DNA from: a virus
Strand: one strand, 5' to 3'
DNA length: 29,543 nt
IMG/VR virus record: IMGVR_UViG_3300042445_001030
Coordinates: 1 to 29,543 of that record
Below are positions 1-7,149 of this stretch, one piece after another (the stretch's first letter is position 1; each line of letters begins with the position of its first letter). The position numbers and the translations under genes are program-made. Below the pieces are notes generated by a model, which saw nothing but the letters and a program-made list of their open reading frames with translations, was not told where the DNA came from and searched no databases.

Positions 1-21
1 CTATTAGAGATGTTAAAATAA

Positions 22-27
22 TATAAT
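22..27 (+). promoter_or_regulatory. possible -10 box upstream of folE
   Basis: A perfect TATAAT lies about 40 bases before the folE start, in an AT-rich stretch. The -35 position falls at or beyond the window edge, so the promoter cannot be verified. It would suit host sigma-70-type early or middle transcription of the folE block. An AT-rich coincidence is possible. Confidence 0.3.
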
Positions 28-63
28 ATATGTCATCCACGACATTAACTCGGAGAACTATAA

Positions 64-900
64 TTGACAAAAGAATTCACACCCGATCCTATTATGAACC
101 AACCTAATCCTGGAAAGTTTGTTGAGGACAAATACGAACCGCTAGGTAAACCGGTTTACGTTAAAAAAGAAACGGGCCTGGACGCGATGGCAGGCGACGG
201 CGGTTATCAAGAAGCATATCTAGGCGATCATCTTCGATTTAAATTTAAACGTGAAGGCAAACGTTTCTGGGCCGGCGATAACATCAGCGAATACCTACAC
301 AACGGCGATAAAGAAAAACTAATAGATGAAGCCACAGAAGCATTTGAAACTGTGCTGGATAGATTGCTTATTGATCGTGAGAACGATCCCAATAGTCAAG
401 GCACAGCACGTAGACTTGCCAAGATGTACTTTAATGAAATAATGGCAGGAAGATATGAACCGGCACCAGACGCAACAGCGTTTCCAAATGATACAGAAGA
501 ACGCTACGAAGGCATGCTCGTGGTTAGAAGTGAACTACGCAGTATGTGTAGTCATCATCACCAGCCTGTATCTGGTGTCGCTTATATTGGGATTATCGCC
601 GCACAAAAGCTCATTGGTTTGTCTAAGTACACTCGTATTGCTCAGTGGTGCGCTCGTCGTGGTACTTTGCAGGAAGAACTCTGCAACGACATTGCCCGAG
701 AAATAATGAAAGCAACAGATAGCGAGAACGTAGCGGTTTATGTACAAGCGATTCATGGATGCTGTGAGAATCGTGGCATTATGGCACACTCTAGTCTAAC
801 GCAGACTACTGTACTCAAAGGATCGTTCAAAGACGACCCTCACACAAAGAAAGAGTTTTTTGACAACATTAAATTACAACAAGAATTTGCGCCGAGGTAA
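64..900 (+). CDS. folE: GTP cyclohydrolase I (FolE)
   Basis: This enzyme converts GTP to 7,8-dihydroneopterin triphosphate, the first step towards folate and towards 7-deazaguanines (preQ0). The catalytic core spans about residues 85-270. The zinc ligands of the family are visible: Cys162 and His165 in the MCSHHH motif and Cys233 in HGCCENRG. The conserved IGLSKYTRIA and ARR segments are present. At 278 residues it is longer than typical bacterial FolE (about 220) because of an N-terminal extension. The start is TTG at 64, preceded by GGAG at 52-55; an in-frame stop lies directly upstream and the next ATG (94) has no ribosome binding site. It pairs functionally with queE in this block. Confidence 0.93.
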   Translation: MTKEFTPDPIMNQPNPGKFVEDKYEPLGKPVYVKKETGLDAMAGDGGYQEAYLGDHLRFKFKREGKRFWAGDNISEYLHNGDKEKLIDEATEAFETVLDRLLIDRENDPNSQGTARRLAKMYFNEIMAGRYEPAPDATAFPNDTEERYEGMLVVRSELRSMCSHHHQPVSGVAYIGIIAAQKLIGLSKYTRIAQWCARRGTLQEELCNDIAREIMKATDSENVAVYVQAIHGCCENRGIMAHSSLTQTTVLKGSFKDDPHTKKEFFDNIKLQQEFAPR

Positions 901-902
901 TT

Positions 903-1322
903 ATGACTACATGGAAAATTTCAAACTATAATAAGAAGAATGCTGTCGAAAGACAATTCTGGAGAAAGGATGATAAAGTTATCATTAGAGAAGAAGGATT
1001 TCGTTGGGGTACGTGGTATTGTGAAAGCGACGAAAAACCAGATATCGACTTAAAAAATCCAGAAGGATTTGAAGTAGGATACGCTGATGAGTACGAATGG
1101 GAACTCGATAGTATGGATGACGGCTGCTGGGCCGACACAGAAGCTGGACAAAATACCACTGACGCAGATATAGAAGAGTTTAATGCAGCATGGGAAGAAG
1201 ATACGTTTGACGGCGTCGAAGCACTCGGTTGGAACAATGACGACACTGAATATTGGATTTACGGACCGTTGCAATTAATCAACGAAAGTACTGGCGAAGA
1301 ATTTATTGGAGAAGACGAATGA
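903..1322 (+). CDS. acidic conserved phage protein, unknown function
   Basis: A 139-residue protein, strongly acidic and rich in Trp, Asp and Glu, especially in the second half (about residues 60-139). I see no catalytic motif, signal peptide or membrane segment. The start ATG has GAGGT about 6 bases upstream, inside the end of folE, and the 2-base gap suggests coupling with folE. The acidity could suit a DNA-mimic or protein-binding role, but that is only speculation. I do not recognise a named family. Confidence 0.75.
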   Translation: MTTWKISNYNKKNAVERQFWRKDDKVIIREEGFRWGTWYCESDEKPDIDLKNPEGFEVGYADEYEWELDSMDDGCWADTEAGQNTTDADIEEFNAAWEEDTFDGVEALGWNNDDTEYWIYGPLQLINESTGEEFIGEDE

Positions 1323-1522
1323 GACAACAAATGATTGGTGTTTTAAAACAACACTTCGAAGCACACATTCTTAAACATAAAATGAATGTAGATATTATGT
1401 TAAACAATCCTATGGCTATTCACGATCACACCGATCTTATGGATGCCATTGAAAAAGAAGTGGCATTGATTGCAGAATACGTAGACAAGCTAGAAGTTAT
1501 GGAAAAATACTTTAAGGAATAA
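1319..1522 (+). CDS. small unknown protein (67 aa)
   Basis: A 67-residue, mainly helical protein with no motif I recognise. The reading frame is open further upstream (to an ATG at 1253), but I place the start at 1319. There the ATG overlaps the stop of the previous gene as ATGA, and a GGAG lies about 8 bases upstream. The upstream extension would be Arg/Trp-rich translation of the neighbour's other frame. It belongs to a chain of translationally coupled small genes. Confidence 0.65.
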   Translation: MRQQMIGVLKQHFEAHILKHKMNVDIMLNNPMAIHDHTDLMDAIEKEVALIAEYVDKLEVMEKYFKE

Positions 1523-1524
1523 TC

Positions 1525-1704
1525 ATGCAGACAAGAGTAAAAGAAGATGTAAATGAAATAGGCAGATGCGGGTGTGGTCGTAGTCCCACTGGTAAGTGTA
1601 TTGGCTGGCACGGACTCGAAGAAGGTGAATTCCGGGAAAAGCTAGCTGAATGGGAATTAACTGACCTAAATAACAGATTAGAAGAAGCCAAGGAGCCAAA
1701 ATGA
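1525..1704 (+). CDS. mini-protein with CDGSH-like iron-sulfur motif
   Basis: A 59-residue gene lying exactly between its neighbours; the stop overlaps the next start as ATGA. Its most striking part is CGCGRSPTGKCIGWH at residues 15-29: Cys15, Cys17, Cys25 and His29. This resembles the 3-Cys/1-His [2Fe-2S] site of CDGSH (mitoNEET-type) proteins, C-x-C-x2-S-x3-P-x-C-D-G-S-H. It is one residue shorter between the second and third Cys, and Asp and Ser of CDGSH are replaced by Ile and Trp. The C-terminal 30 residues look helical and charged. Alternatively the four residues bind zinc. The start ATG follows AAGGAA at 1514-1519. Confidence 0.7.
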   Translation: MQTRVKEDVNEIGRCGCGRSPTGKCIGWHGLEEGEFREKLAEWELTDLNNRLEEAKEPK

Positions 1705-1925
1705 ACTCCGTGGAACTTGCTAACAATCTCATAACTCGAGCGATGAACCTACAACTGTTTGAAGTGAAAAGAATGCTAGATGGTCCGTTGGAGTTTAACG
1801 GATCTGTTCCTTTTGATATTAGAGCCAATCAAGAATGTGCTTGGTTTAATGTTTATGCAGTCAATCAAAAAGAAGCAGAAGCAAAAGTAGATGCCTGGCT
1901 TGATAGAACCGATTTAGATGATTAA
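1701..1925 (+). CDS. small unknown protein (74 aa)
   Basis: A 74-residue acidic protein with no recognised domain. The start ATG overlaps the preceding stop (ATGA) and has AGGAG about 6 bases upstream, so the start is well supported. The C-terminus (residues 55-74) is rich in Ala, Glu and Asp and probably helical. It overlaps the following glycosylase gene by 8 bases, so the two are probably translated together. Function unknown. Confidence 0.7.
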   Translation: MNSVELANNLITRAMNLQLFEVKRMLDGPLEFNGSVPFDIRANQECAWFNVYAVNQKEAEAKVDAWLDRTDLDD

Positions 1926-2346
1926 ACCATTGCGTGATGATCTAATGGTCCAGCAACAACTACCTGCCGGACAAACAGTTAACGGTGTTTGGCAACACAT
2001 GGTAGCTGTGATCATGTTAAATCAAACTGGACGCATACCAGTTAAAACAGTATTTCCGATCTTTATAGATAGATGGAATACTCCTAATAAATTCCTAAAT
2101 GCCACTGAAGAAGAAGTAAAAGATGTCATATGGCCTTTGGGAATGGTTAATGTCCGATATAAAAGACTGCACGGAATGACAAATGACTTCTTGACTTGGC
2201 AGCACGAAGATGCTACAATGTTATATGGCATTGGAAAATACGGTTCTGATTCATATGAAATATTCTTCAAAAGAAACTATACTGTAGAACCAACTGACAA
2301 AGAGCTCAAGCGTTATCTAAGAGAAGAGGTTTTTGATGTTGCTTAA
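1918..2346 (+). CDS. HhH-GPD DNA glycosylase, MBD4-like
   Basis: A compact 142-residue protein that I recognise as the helix-hairpin-helix glycosylase fold closest to the catalytic domain of animal/plant MBD4 (excises T or U from G mispairs). The hairpin is LYGIGKYGSDSY (residues 102-113), close to the HGIGKYGNDSY of MBD4. The VEPTDKELKRY stretch (123-133) matches VHPEDHKLNKY, placing the catalytic Asp at residue 127. MLNQT (33-37) corresponds to FLNRT of MBD4, and WPLGMVNVRYKR (72-83) to LKPLGLYDLRAK. There is no endonuclease III-type iron-sulfur cluster, as in MBD4. It sits among folE, queE and phosphoribosyltransferase genes, suggesting base repair or base modification. Substrate is inferred only. 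Confidence 0.8.
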   Translation: MIKPLRDDLMVQQQLPAGQTVNGVWQHMVAVIMLNQTGRIPVKTVFPIFIDRWNTPNKFLNATEEEVKDVIWPLGMVNVRYKRLHGMTNDFLTWQHEDATMLYGIGKYGSDSYEIFFKRNYTVEPTDKELKRYLREEVFDVA

Positions 2347-2800
2347 ATTATTAGAAAAATTAGGTCGTAAGAGAATCATTATGGATCGTATTAACAACGA
2401 GCCGTATCTCGAACGATACTATCTTTTTCTAAAAGAACGAGAACGGTTTCCGTTTAACATATTCCTTCATAAGTTTTTAAAAGGTGATCCAGATGATGTT
2501 CACGATCATCCATGGCCCTATGCCACACTTATTTTAAAAGGTGGCTACTACGAATGGATACCGCAGTTTAACGACGATGGAACTAAGTCATGTGAGATCC
2601 GCAAATGGAGAGGTCCTGGTCATTTCCGTATTTGCAGTTCTAATTCGTATCATCGAGTAGAGTTAAAGCCAGGCATAACTGCATGGACACTATTCATGCC
2701 CGGTCCGCAAAAGCGAGAATGGGGTTTTTTAGTAAACGATCGATGGGTACAGAACGAATCCTATATGATTAACCGTAGAGAGAAACATGGAAAAGCGTAA
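2336..2800 (+). CDS. cupin-like metal-binding protein
   Basis: A 154-residue protein with a cupin-type double-stranded beta-barrel signature. HDHPW (His56, His58) is followed by an ILKGGYYEW strand (residues 66-74), and a second half has SYHRVEL (His106) and a C-terminal PGPQKREWGF segment. I know this HDHPW...REWGF pattern from uncharacterised bacterial and phage cupins; the reaction is unknown. The usual cupin Glu a few residues after HxH is not obvious. I start it at the ATG at 2336, which has AGAGG about 6 bases upstream, rather than the adjoining TTG at 2333. It overlaps both neighbours. Confidence 0.65.
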   Translation: MLLKLLEKLGRKRIIMDRINNEPYLERYYLFLKERERFPFNIFLHKFLKGDPDDVHDHPWPYATLILKGGYYEWIPQFNDDGTKSCEIRKWRGPGHFRICSSNSYHRVELKPGITAWTLFMPGPQKREWGFLVNDRWVQNESYMINRREKHGKA

Positions 2801-3356
2801 AGTAAGTTGGCACGAGTTTCAAAACTTAGTTGGAAAGATATGTAGAGACATTGTATTAAGCGATTGGCGGCCCGACTATGTAGTTGGCATCACCCGGGGA
2901 GGTTTACTCCCTGCCGTCATGATCAGCCAATATTTTAATATTCCTTGTGAAGCATTAAAAGTCAGTCTACGTGATAACGGTGGCGAACATGCTACAGAAA
3001 GCAATCTATGGATGGCTGAAGATGCTTTTGGAAATCCGCACGATGAGGTTGACTTTTATGAAGGCAATCCTATGTCTTTGTTTGAAAACAGCACAGCCAA
3101 ACAAATATTAATCGTTGATGACATTAACGACACTGGCGCTACCGTTAATTGGATTTTAAAAGATTGGCCTAGTGGATGTTTCCCCAATGATCCAGAATGG
3201 GACAACATATGGAATACTAATGTTCGATTCGCCACTGTATTCGATAACCTAGCTAGTAAGTCTGCGATTAGAATGGATTATGTGGGTGAGGAAATTAACA
3301 AAGAAGAACATCCAGTATGGATTGAATTTCCGTTCGAAGAATGGTGGACTAAATGA
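2787..3356 (+). CDS. phosphoribosyltransferase, xanthine/guanine type
   Basis: A type I phosphoribosyltransferase that would convert a purine base plus PRPP to the nucleotide. The PRPP-binding loop is ILIVDDINDTGAT (residues 107-119). The N-terminal strand YVVGITRGGLLPA (31-43) carries the Arg-Gly pair that contacts pyrophosphate. The C-terminal WIEFPFEEWW (178-187) resembles the conserved W-V-x-FPWE end of Gpt/xanthine-type enzymes. The length, 189 residues, is slightly longer than usual because of an insert at 66-100. In this context it could salvage guanine or xanthine into the GTP pool used by FolE; that is inference. It overlaps the cupin gene by 14 bases. Confidence 0.85.
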   Translation: MEKRKVSWHEFQNLVGKICRDIVLSDWRPDYVVGITRGGLLPAVMISQYFNIPCEALKVSLRDNGGEHATESNLWMAEDAFGNPHDEVDFYEGNPMSLFENSTAKQILIVDDINDTGATVNWILKDWPSGCFPNDPEWDNIWNTNVRFATVFDNLASKSAIRMDYVGEEINKEEHPVWIEFPFEEWWTK

Positions 3357-3580
3357 TCGATTCTAAAATCAAAGTTCGCTGCACAGATGCAGGCAAAGAC
3401 TTCGACATGCACATACTAGGATATAAGCCTAAGGTATTCTTAGACGTTGCGTTTCAAACTCTTAAACTACGATTGGTTTATATGGAACGTACTAAAGCAT
3501 TTGCAGGCAGTCTTGGCGGCCGTGAGTTTGTTGTCCGCGAAGATGATCTTCCTAAAGAACGTGTAGAGTATCAGCGATGA
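3353..3580 (+). CDS. small unknown protein (75 aa)
   Basis: A 75-residue basic protein with no motif I recognise. It starts in an ATGA overlap with the phosphoribosyltransferase stop and ends in an ATGA overlap with the next gene, so both boundaries fit a coupled chain. Alternating hydrophobic residues in the first half suggest beta strands. Function unknown. Confidence 0.65.
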   Translation: MIDSKIKVRCTDAGKDFDMHILGYKPKVFLDVAFQTLKLRLVYMERTKAFAGSLGGREFVVREDDLPKERVEYQR

Positions 3581-3774
3581 AAAATCAGATATGTGTTCCG
3601 TGGAATGGTCAAAGTACCATGTGGTGGAATGAAATCTGTGCTCGTATAATCGAACACTTCGGTCTTCCGGGCGATAAGTACACCACAGAAGTAAGTGAAG
3701 ATAACATGAAGTTCTTTTTTAACGACGAGAGAGAAGCATTATTGTGCAAGATAATGATCAGCGACCAACTATAA
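3577..3774 (+). CDS. small unknown protein (65 aa)
   Basis: A 65-residue protein with several Trp residues near the N-terminus (WNGQSTMWWNE) and no recognised domain. It starts in an ATGA overlap with the gene before and is overlapped by 31 bases by the membrane-protein gene that follows. Function unknown. Confidence 0.65.
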   Translation: MKNQICVPWNGQSTMWWNEICARIIEHFGLPGDKYTTEVSEDNMKFFFNDEREALLCKIMISDQL

Positions 3775-3977
3775 AAGATGTGATAATTATTATCTTAGGT
3801 GTATCTCTTATGGTCTGTTTTTTGATTACGGTCAAATCAGAAGGTAGATATTACGACTGCGGAATGGCAGAATGGCATCCCGATATTCCGAACAAAGTTA
3901 AAGAAGAATGTAGAAGATTGCACTACGAAGAATGGAAGCGTCAACAAGAAGAAAGTAAAAAGTCGATATCAGTATGA
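3744..3977 (+). CDS. small single-pass membrane protein
   Basis: A 77-residue protein with one clear transmembrane helix at about residues 12-30 (Ile/Val/Leu-rich). A short acidic N-tail precedes it and a charged C-terminal domain (31-77) follows, containing two Cys residues and an EECRRLHYEEWKRQQEE helix. The start is GTG at 3744, preceded by a purine-rich GAGAGAAG. Similar one-helix proteins with an EECR-type tail are frequent in marine T4-like phages, with no known role. It has no holin-like second helix. Confidence 0.65.
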   Translation: MQDNDQRPTIKDVIIIILGVSLMVCFLITVKSEGRYYDCGMAEWHPDIPNKVKEECRRLHYEEWKRQQEESKKSISV

Positions 3978-4165
3978 AATCATGGACATTAACAGTTGAA
4001 GACGATGGTATCTTACCCTTGCCCAAGGATCTGCTAGATGAAGCTGGATGGAAAGAGGGCGATAGTTTACATTGGATTGACAATCAAGACGGCTCATGGA
4101 CTTTGGTCAAAGAAGACTTGACAACTTTCATCAATAAAGGTATAATAAACAATGAGCAAAATTAA
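3974..4165 (+). CDS. AbrB/MazE-fold DNA-binding protein
   Basis: A 63-residue protein whose first 45 residues fit the SpoVT/AbrB swapped-hairpin fold: a strand WTLTVEDDG, then ILPLPKDLLDEAGWKEGDSLHW, then a strand SWTL. The pattern 'G-x-L-x-LP-x-x-L-x-x-x-GW-x-x-GD' is typical of this family, including MazE-type antitoxins and transition regulators. No adjacent toxin is visible, so a stand-alone regulator seems likelier than a toxin-antitoxin pair. It starts in an ATGA overlap with the membrane-protein gene and overlaps queE by 14 bases. Confidence 0.75.
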   Translation: MKSWTLTVEDDGILPLPKDLLDEAGWKEGDSLHWIDNQDGSWTLVKEDLTTFINKGIINNEQN

Positions 4166-5012
4166 AATAGCAGAGCTGTTCTACAGCATACAAGGTGAAG
4201 GACGCTATATGGGCGTCCCGTCTGTGTTTCTACGCACATTCGGCTGTAATTTCCGCTGTGCAGGCTTCGGTATGCCGCGTGGTGAACTGAGCAAAGAAGC
4301 AGACGATATTGCAGTTATGAATGCCATGCATCCATTTCAGAAATACGAAGAACTTCCGTTAGTTAGTACAGGGTGTGATAGTTATGCAAGTTGGCATCCC
4401 GACTTTAAGAATCTTAGTCCAATGCTTACAAGCGATGCTATTGTAGAACGTACCATGGAAATATTGCCAAACAACGAGTGGGGTACTGCACACTTGGTGA
4501 TCACAGGTGGCGAACCGTTGTTAGGTTGGCAGCGAGCCTATCCTGATTTACTAAATCATCCAAAGATGGGCAAGTTAAAAGAAATTACTTTTGAAACAAA
4601 TGGTACTCAGAAGTTATCCGAGAGCTTTAAACAGTATCTAAAACAATGGGCACAGAATCCTCCATTTGTCAGTAGAGAAATCACATTCTCAGTAAGTGCT
4701 AAACTTCCTTGCAGTGGCGAAAAGTGGGAAGAAGCGATTCTTCCGGAAGTTGTTTGCGAGTACGAAGAAGTTGGCACAGCATATTTGAAGTTTGTTATTG
4801 CTACAGAAGAAGATTTTGAAGATGCTAAACGTGCAGTTATTGAATATCGTAAAGCAGGCTTTAAAGGTCATGTGTATCTAATGCCAGTGGGCGGTGTAGA
4901 AAGCGTATACGCATTAAACAATCGTCGTGTAGCAGACTTAGCCATGAAGAACGGCTTACGCTACAGTGATAGATTACAAGTGCCGTTATTTAAAAATGAG
5001 TGGGGAACTTAA
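4152..5012 (+). CDS. queE: 7-carboxy-7-deazaguanine synthase (QueE), split cysteine motif
   Basis: A radical SAM enzyme converting 6-carboxytetrahydropterin to 7-carboxy-7-deazaguanine on the preQ0 pathway. The N-terminal ELFYSIQGEGRYMGVPSVFLR is diagnostic of QueE, ITGGEPLL (117-124) binds SAM, and the C-terminus (LMPVGG, RLQVPLFKNEWGT) is family-like. The iron-sulfur motif is unusual: Cys32 and Cys36 occupy the normal C-x3-C places, but the residue where the third Cys should be is Phe39. A 38-residue insertion follows, and the CDSYASW motif that normally continues the site appears at residues 75-81. Cys75 is thus the probable third ligand. The next gene starts within its stop codon. Confidence 0.9.
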   Translation: MSKIKIAELFYSIQGEGRYMGVPSVFLRTFGCNFRCAGFGMPRGELSKEADDIAVMNAMHPFQKYEELPLVSTGCDSYASWHPDFKNLSPMLTSDAIVERTMEILPNNEWGTAHLVITGGEPLLGWQRAYPDLLNHPKMGKLKEITFETNGTQKLSESFKQYLKQWAQNPPFVSREITFSVSAKLPCSGEKWEEAILPEVVCEYEEVGTAYLKFVIATEEDFEDAKRAVIEYRKAGFKGHVYLMPVGGVESVYALNNRRVADLAMKNGLRYSDRLQVPLFKNEWGT

Positions 5013-5449
5013 TGAAAATTATCAAAAAATTGTTTGGACTAGACAAGCTCGAAGAATCGATAGCCAAAGCAGAAAAAGATCTAATTGATGCCAATCGAAG
5101 GTTAGAAGAAGCTGAGAAAGCTGCTAACATTGCCAAAGATCAAGAAGATTTAGCTAAATTAACTCCAAAAGAAAGAGCCAGCCGCAAGAAAGAACCATGG
5201 GTAGGGGTGCTAGAAACTCATGTAAACCAAGATAACATCAGAAATGGATTCTTTGAGCTTGACTGGAACGACCTTTTTGTGTTAAAATTAAAGCAAGAGG
5301 GATACGGTGAAGAAGGTGATTTGGATGAAGAAATCGTCGATCGTTGGTTTAGAGAACTCTGTGCAAATGTTGTAGTCGACGGAGACTACGGTGGTCCTGT
5401 TAATACAGGTGTTATTGATATAAACAATGTGAAAAGAAACAATAAATGA
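5012..5449 (+). CDS. coiled-coil protein, unknown function
   Basis: A 145-residue protein. Residues 8-55 form a charged, Ala/Glu/Lys-rich heptad region typical of a coiled coil; residues 65-135 look globular and acidic with a VDGDYGGP turn. I start it at ATG 5012, which overlaps the queE stop as TAATG and has GGGG about 7 bases upstream, not at the in-frame ATG at 5000 inside queE. It ends in an ATGA overlap with the exonuclease gene. Function unknown. Confidence 0.7.
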   Translation: MKIIKKLFGLDKLEESIAKAEKDLIDANRRLEEAEKAANIAKDQEDLAKLTPKERASRKKEPWVGVLETHVNQDNIRNGFFELDWNDLFVLKLKQEGYGEEGDLDEEIVDRWFRELCANVVVDGDYGGPVNTGVIDINNVKRNNK

Positions 5450-6432
5450 CCTATATTTTAGTTGATACTGCTAATACATTCTTCCGTGCTAGACACGTTA
5501 TCAACGGTGATGCTGACATTAAGTTGGGCATGGCATTCCACATTACACTAAACTCTATTAGAAAAGCATGGCAACAGTTTAACGGCAGTCATGTTATTTT
5601 CTGCTTAGAAGGTCGTTCGTGGCGTAAGGACTACTATGCTCCGTACAAACGCAATCGTTCAGATGCTCGTGCAGCACACACTGTCAAAGAAGCAGAAGAA
5701 GAAAAAGTCTTTTGGGAAGCATTTGACGAGTTTAAAAACTTTGTAACTGAAAAAACTAATTGTACTGTTATGCAACATCCGCAATTAGAAGCAGACGATC
5801 TTATTGCAGGTTGGATACAGAGCCATCCTGATGATAATCACGTTGTTATCAGCACTGATACAGACTTCGTACAATTAATTGCACCAAATGTGAAACAGTA
5901 CAATGGTGTTATGGAACAGACTATCACGCACGAAGGAATATTCGATGACAAAGGCCGGCCTGTTATTGACAAAAAAACACAAGAAGCAAAAAAAGCCCCG
6001 GATCCGGAATGGCTCCTGTTTGAAAAGTGTATGCGTGGTGATACCAGTGATAATGTCTTCTCGGCGTATCCAGGTGTGCGTACTAAAGGCACAAGCAAAA
6101 AAGTGGGTCTTACTGAGGCGTTCGAAGATCGTGGCACCAAAGGATATGCGTGGAACAATCTCATGCTTCAGAGATGGACTGATCACGAAGGCAAAGAACA
6201 TCGTGTGTTAGAAGATTACGAACGCAATCGCCGATTGATCGATCTTGCTCACCAGCCAGAAGATATTAAAAATATCATTAAAGAAACTATCAACACAGCT
6301 ACATCTGCAAATAAGAATATCAGCCAGGTTGGTATTAGACTTATGAAATTTTGTCATCTGTATGATCTTAAAAAGATTGCAGATCAGGCAGCTAGTTATG
6401 CCGAACCATTAAATGCGAGGTACACACTATGA
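5446..6432 (+). CDS. FEN-type 5'-3' exonuclease (T4 RNase H-like)
   Basis: A 328-residue flap/5'-3' exonuclease that would remove RNA primers and flaps on the lagging strand. The acidic metal-binding set is complete: Asp7 (VDTAN), the Glu115-Asp117-Asp118 group in LEADDLI, Asp138 and Asp140 in STDTDF, and Asp199 and Asp202 in RGDTSDN. The helical arch region around YYAPYKRNR (63-71) is also typical. After GDTSDN comes YPGVRTKGTSKKVG, in the place of the usual H3TH 'PGVGxKTA', with extra residues. It corresponds in role to T4 rnh. It has ATGA overlaps at both ends. Confidence 0.9.
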   Translation: MTYILVDTANTFFRARHVINGDADIKLGMAFHITLNSIRKAWQQFNGSHVIFCLEGRSWRKDYYAPYKRNRSDARAAHTVKEAEEEKVFWEAFDEFKNFVTEKTNCTVMQHPQLEADDLIAGWIQSHPDDNHVVISTDTDFVQLIAPNVKQYNGVMEQTITHEGIFDDKGRPVIDKKTQEAKKAPDPEWLLFEKCMRGDTSDNVFSAYPGVRTKGTSKKVGLTEAFEDRGTKGYAWNNLMLQRWTDHEGKEHRVLEDYERNRRLIDLAHQPEDIKNIIKETINTATSANKNISQVGIRLMKFCHLYDLKKIADQAASYAEPLNARYTL

Positions 6433-6905
6433 CAGACTTACATGCAAAACCCATTATTGAAAACAAATTCTGGATCGTTGAAAAGGACGGTGCCAAGTTC
6501 GCCACTCTAAGAAAGAACGAAGATAATCGTTTTGTGATGAGCAATGAGACTGGAATTAAAATTTATGAAACTAAAGAAAGTCTGACCAAACAGTTTGGTA
6601 AAGATTTCTTTATCGCTAAAATTATTAAAGAAGCTGATGACGCTGAGCCAAACGAAGTACACGGATACATCACTAGCACAACTCCTCACAATGCGATGTT
6701 CGATGTTAAAAGAAAACTTCCACTGTTCACCAAGAGCGGAGATAGTAAGAGTCTTTACTGTGCAGGATACTACGTAATTAAATTTGACAAAGGTTGGGTC
6801 AAATCATTCTGTCCAAAACTTATTACACTCCAGCGATACGAATATCAAGGTCCATTTAAAACAGAACTAGAAATGAAGCAGAGGCTTTCCAATGTCTCAA
6901 AATAA
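6429..6905 (+). CDS. conserved unknown protein (158 aa)
   Basis: A 158-residue soluble protein with mixed strands and helices and no catalytic motif I recognise. The N-terminus (FWIVEKDGAKFATLRK) suggests a beta hairpin, and the middle has a GYYVIKFDKGWVKSFCPKL segment. It starts in an ATGA overlap with the exonuclease gene and is overlapped by 14 bases by the next gene, so it may act with replication functions. That link is by position only. Confidence 0.7.
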   Translation: MTDLHAKPIIENKFWIVEKDGAKFATLRKNEDNRFVMSNETGIKIYETKESLTKQFGKDFFIAKIIKEADDAEPNEVHGYITSTTPHNAMFDVKRKLPLFTKSGDSKSLYCAGYYVIKFDKGWVKSFCPKLITLQRYEYQGPFKTELEMKQRLSNVSK

Positions 6906-7140
6906 TATCACAACATTGCCAAGTGTTGAGAAATTACTTCAACGAGTGTCTGCTGCTGAAAGAAGTCAACAGAAAGACATACGTATAACTATTCAGGAAG
7001 CACGTGAACTAACAGCTGAATTGGCTATCATGACTAGCAAATTAGGTTCTACAGTTAAGGAAATACATCAACTGTTATCCGAAATCAAGGAAAATACCAC
7101 CAAGATTGACGTTAAGTTCGACGGCGGTGGCTTCAATTAG
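6892..7140 (+). CDS. small helical/coiled-coil protein
   Basis: An 82-residue protein that is helical through about residues 8-70, with heptad-like hydrophobic spacing, and ends in a polar Gly-rich tail (FDGGGFN). An acidic or amphipathic tail with an aromatic end is seen in single-strand-binding-type proteins, but it is too short to claim that. It is the last gene before the first late promoter and probably closes the early/middle block. Confidence 0.65.
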   Translation: MSQNNITTLPSVEKLLQRVSAAERSQQKDIRITIQEARELTAELAIMTSKLGSTVKEIHQLLSEIKENTTKIDVKFDGGGFN

Positions 7141-7141
7141 G

Positions 7142-7149
7142 TATAAATA
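7142..7149 (+). promoter_or_regulatory. T4-type late promoter
   Basis: A perfect TATAAATA, the T4 late promoter element recognised by the phage sigma factor gp55. It sits between two genes. The predicted transcription start lies about 6 bases after the element, near 7155, giving a short leader before the ATG at 7180. Confidence 0.8.

Noticed and set aside
1253-1318. N-terminal extension of the 67-residue gene
   Set aside because: The extension overlaps the acidic gene in another frame and looks like out-of-frame sequence (Arg/Trp-rich); the ATGA start at 1319 with GGAG fits better.
3974-4165. Toxin-antitoxin pair
   Set aside because: Only an AbrB/MazE-like fold is present; neither neighbour resembles a MazF, PemK or PIN toxin.
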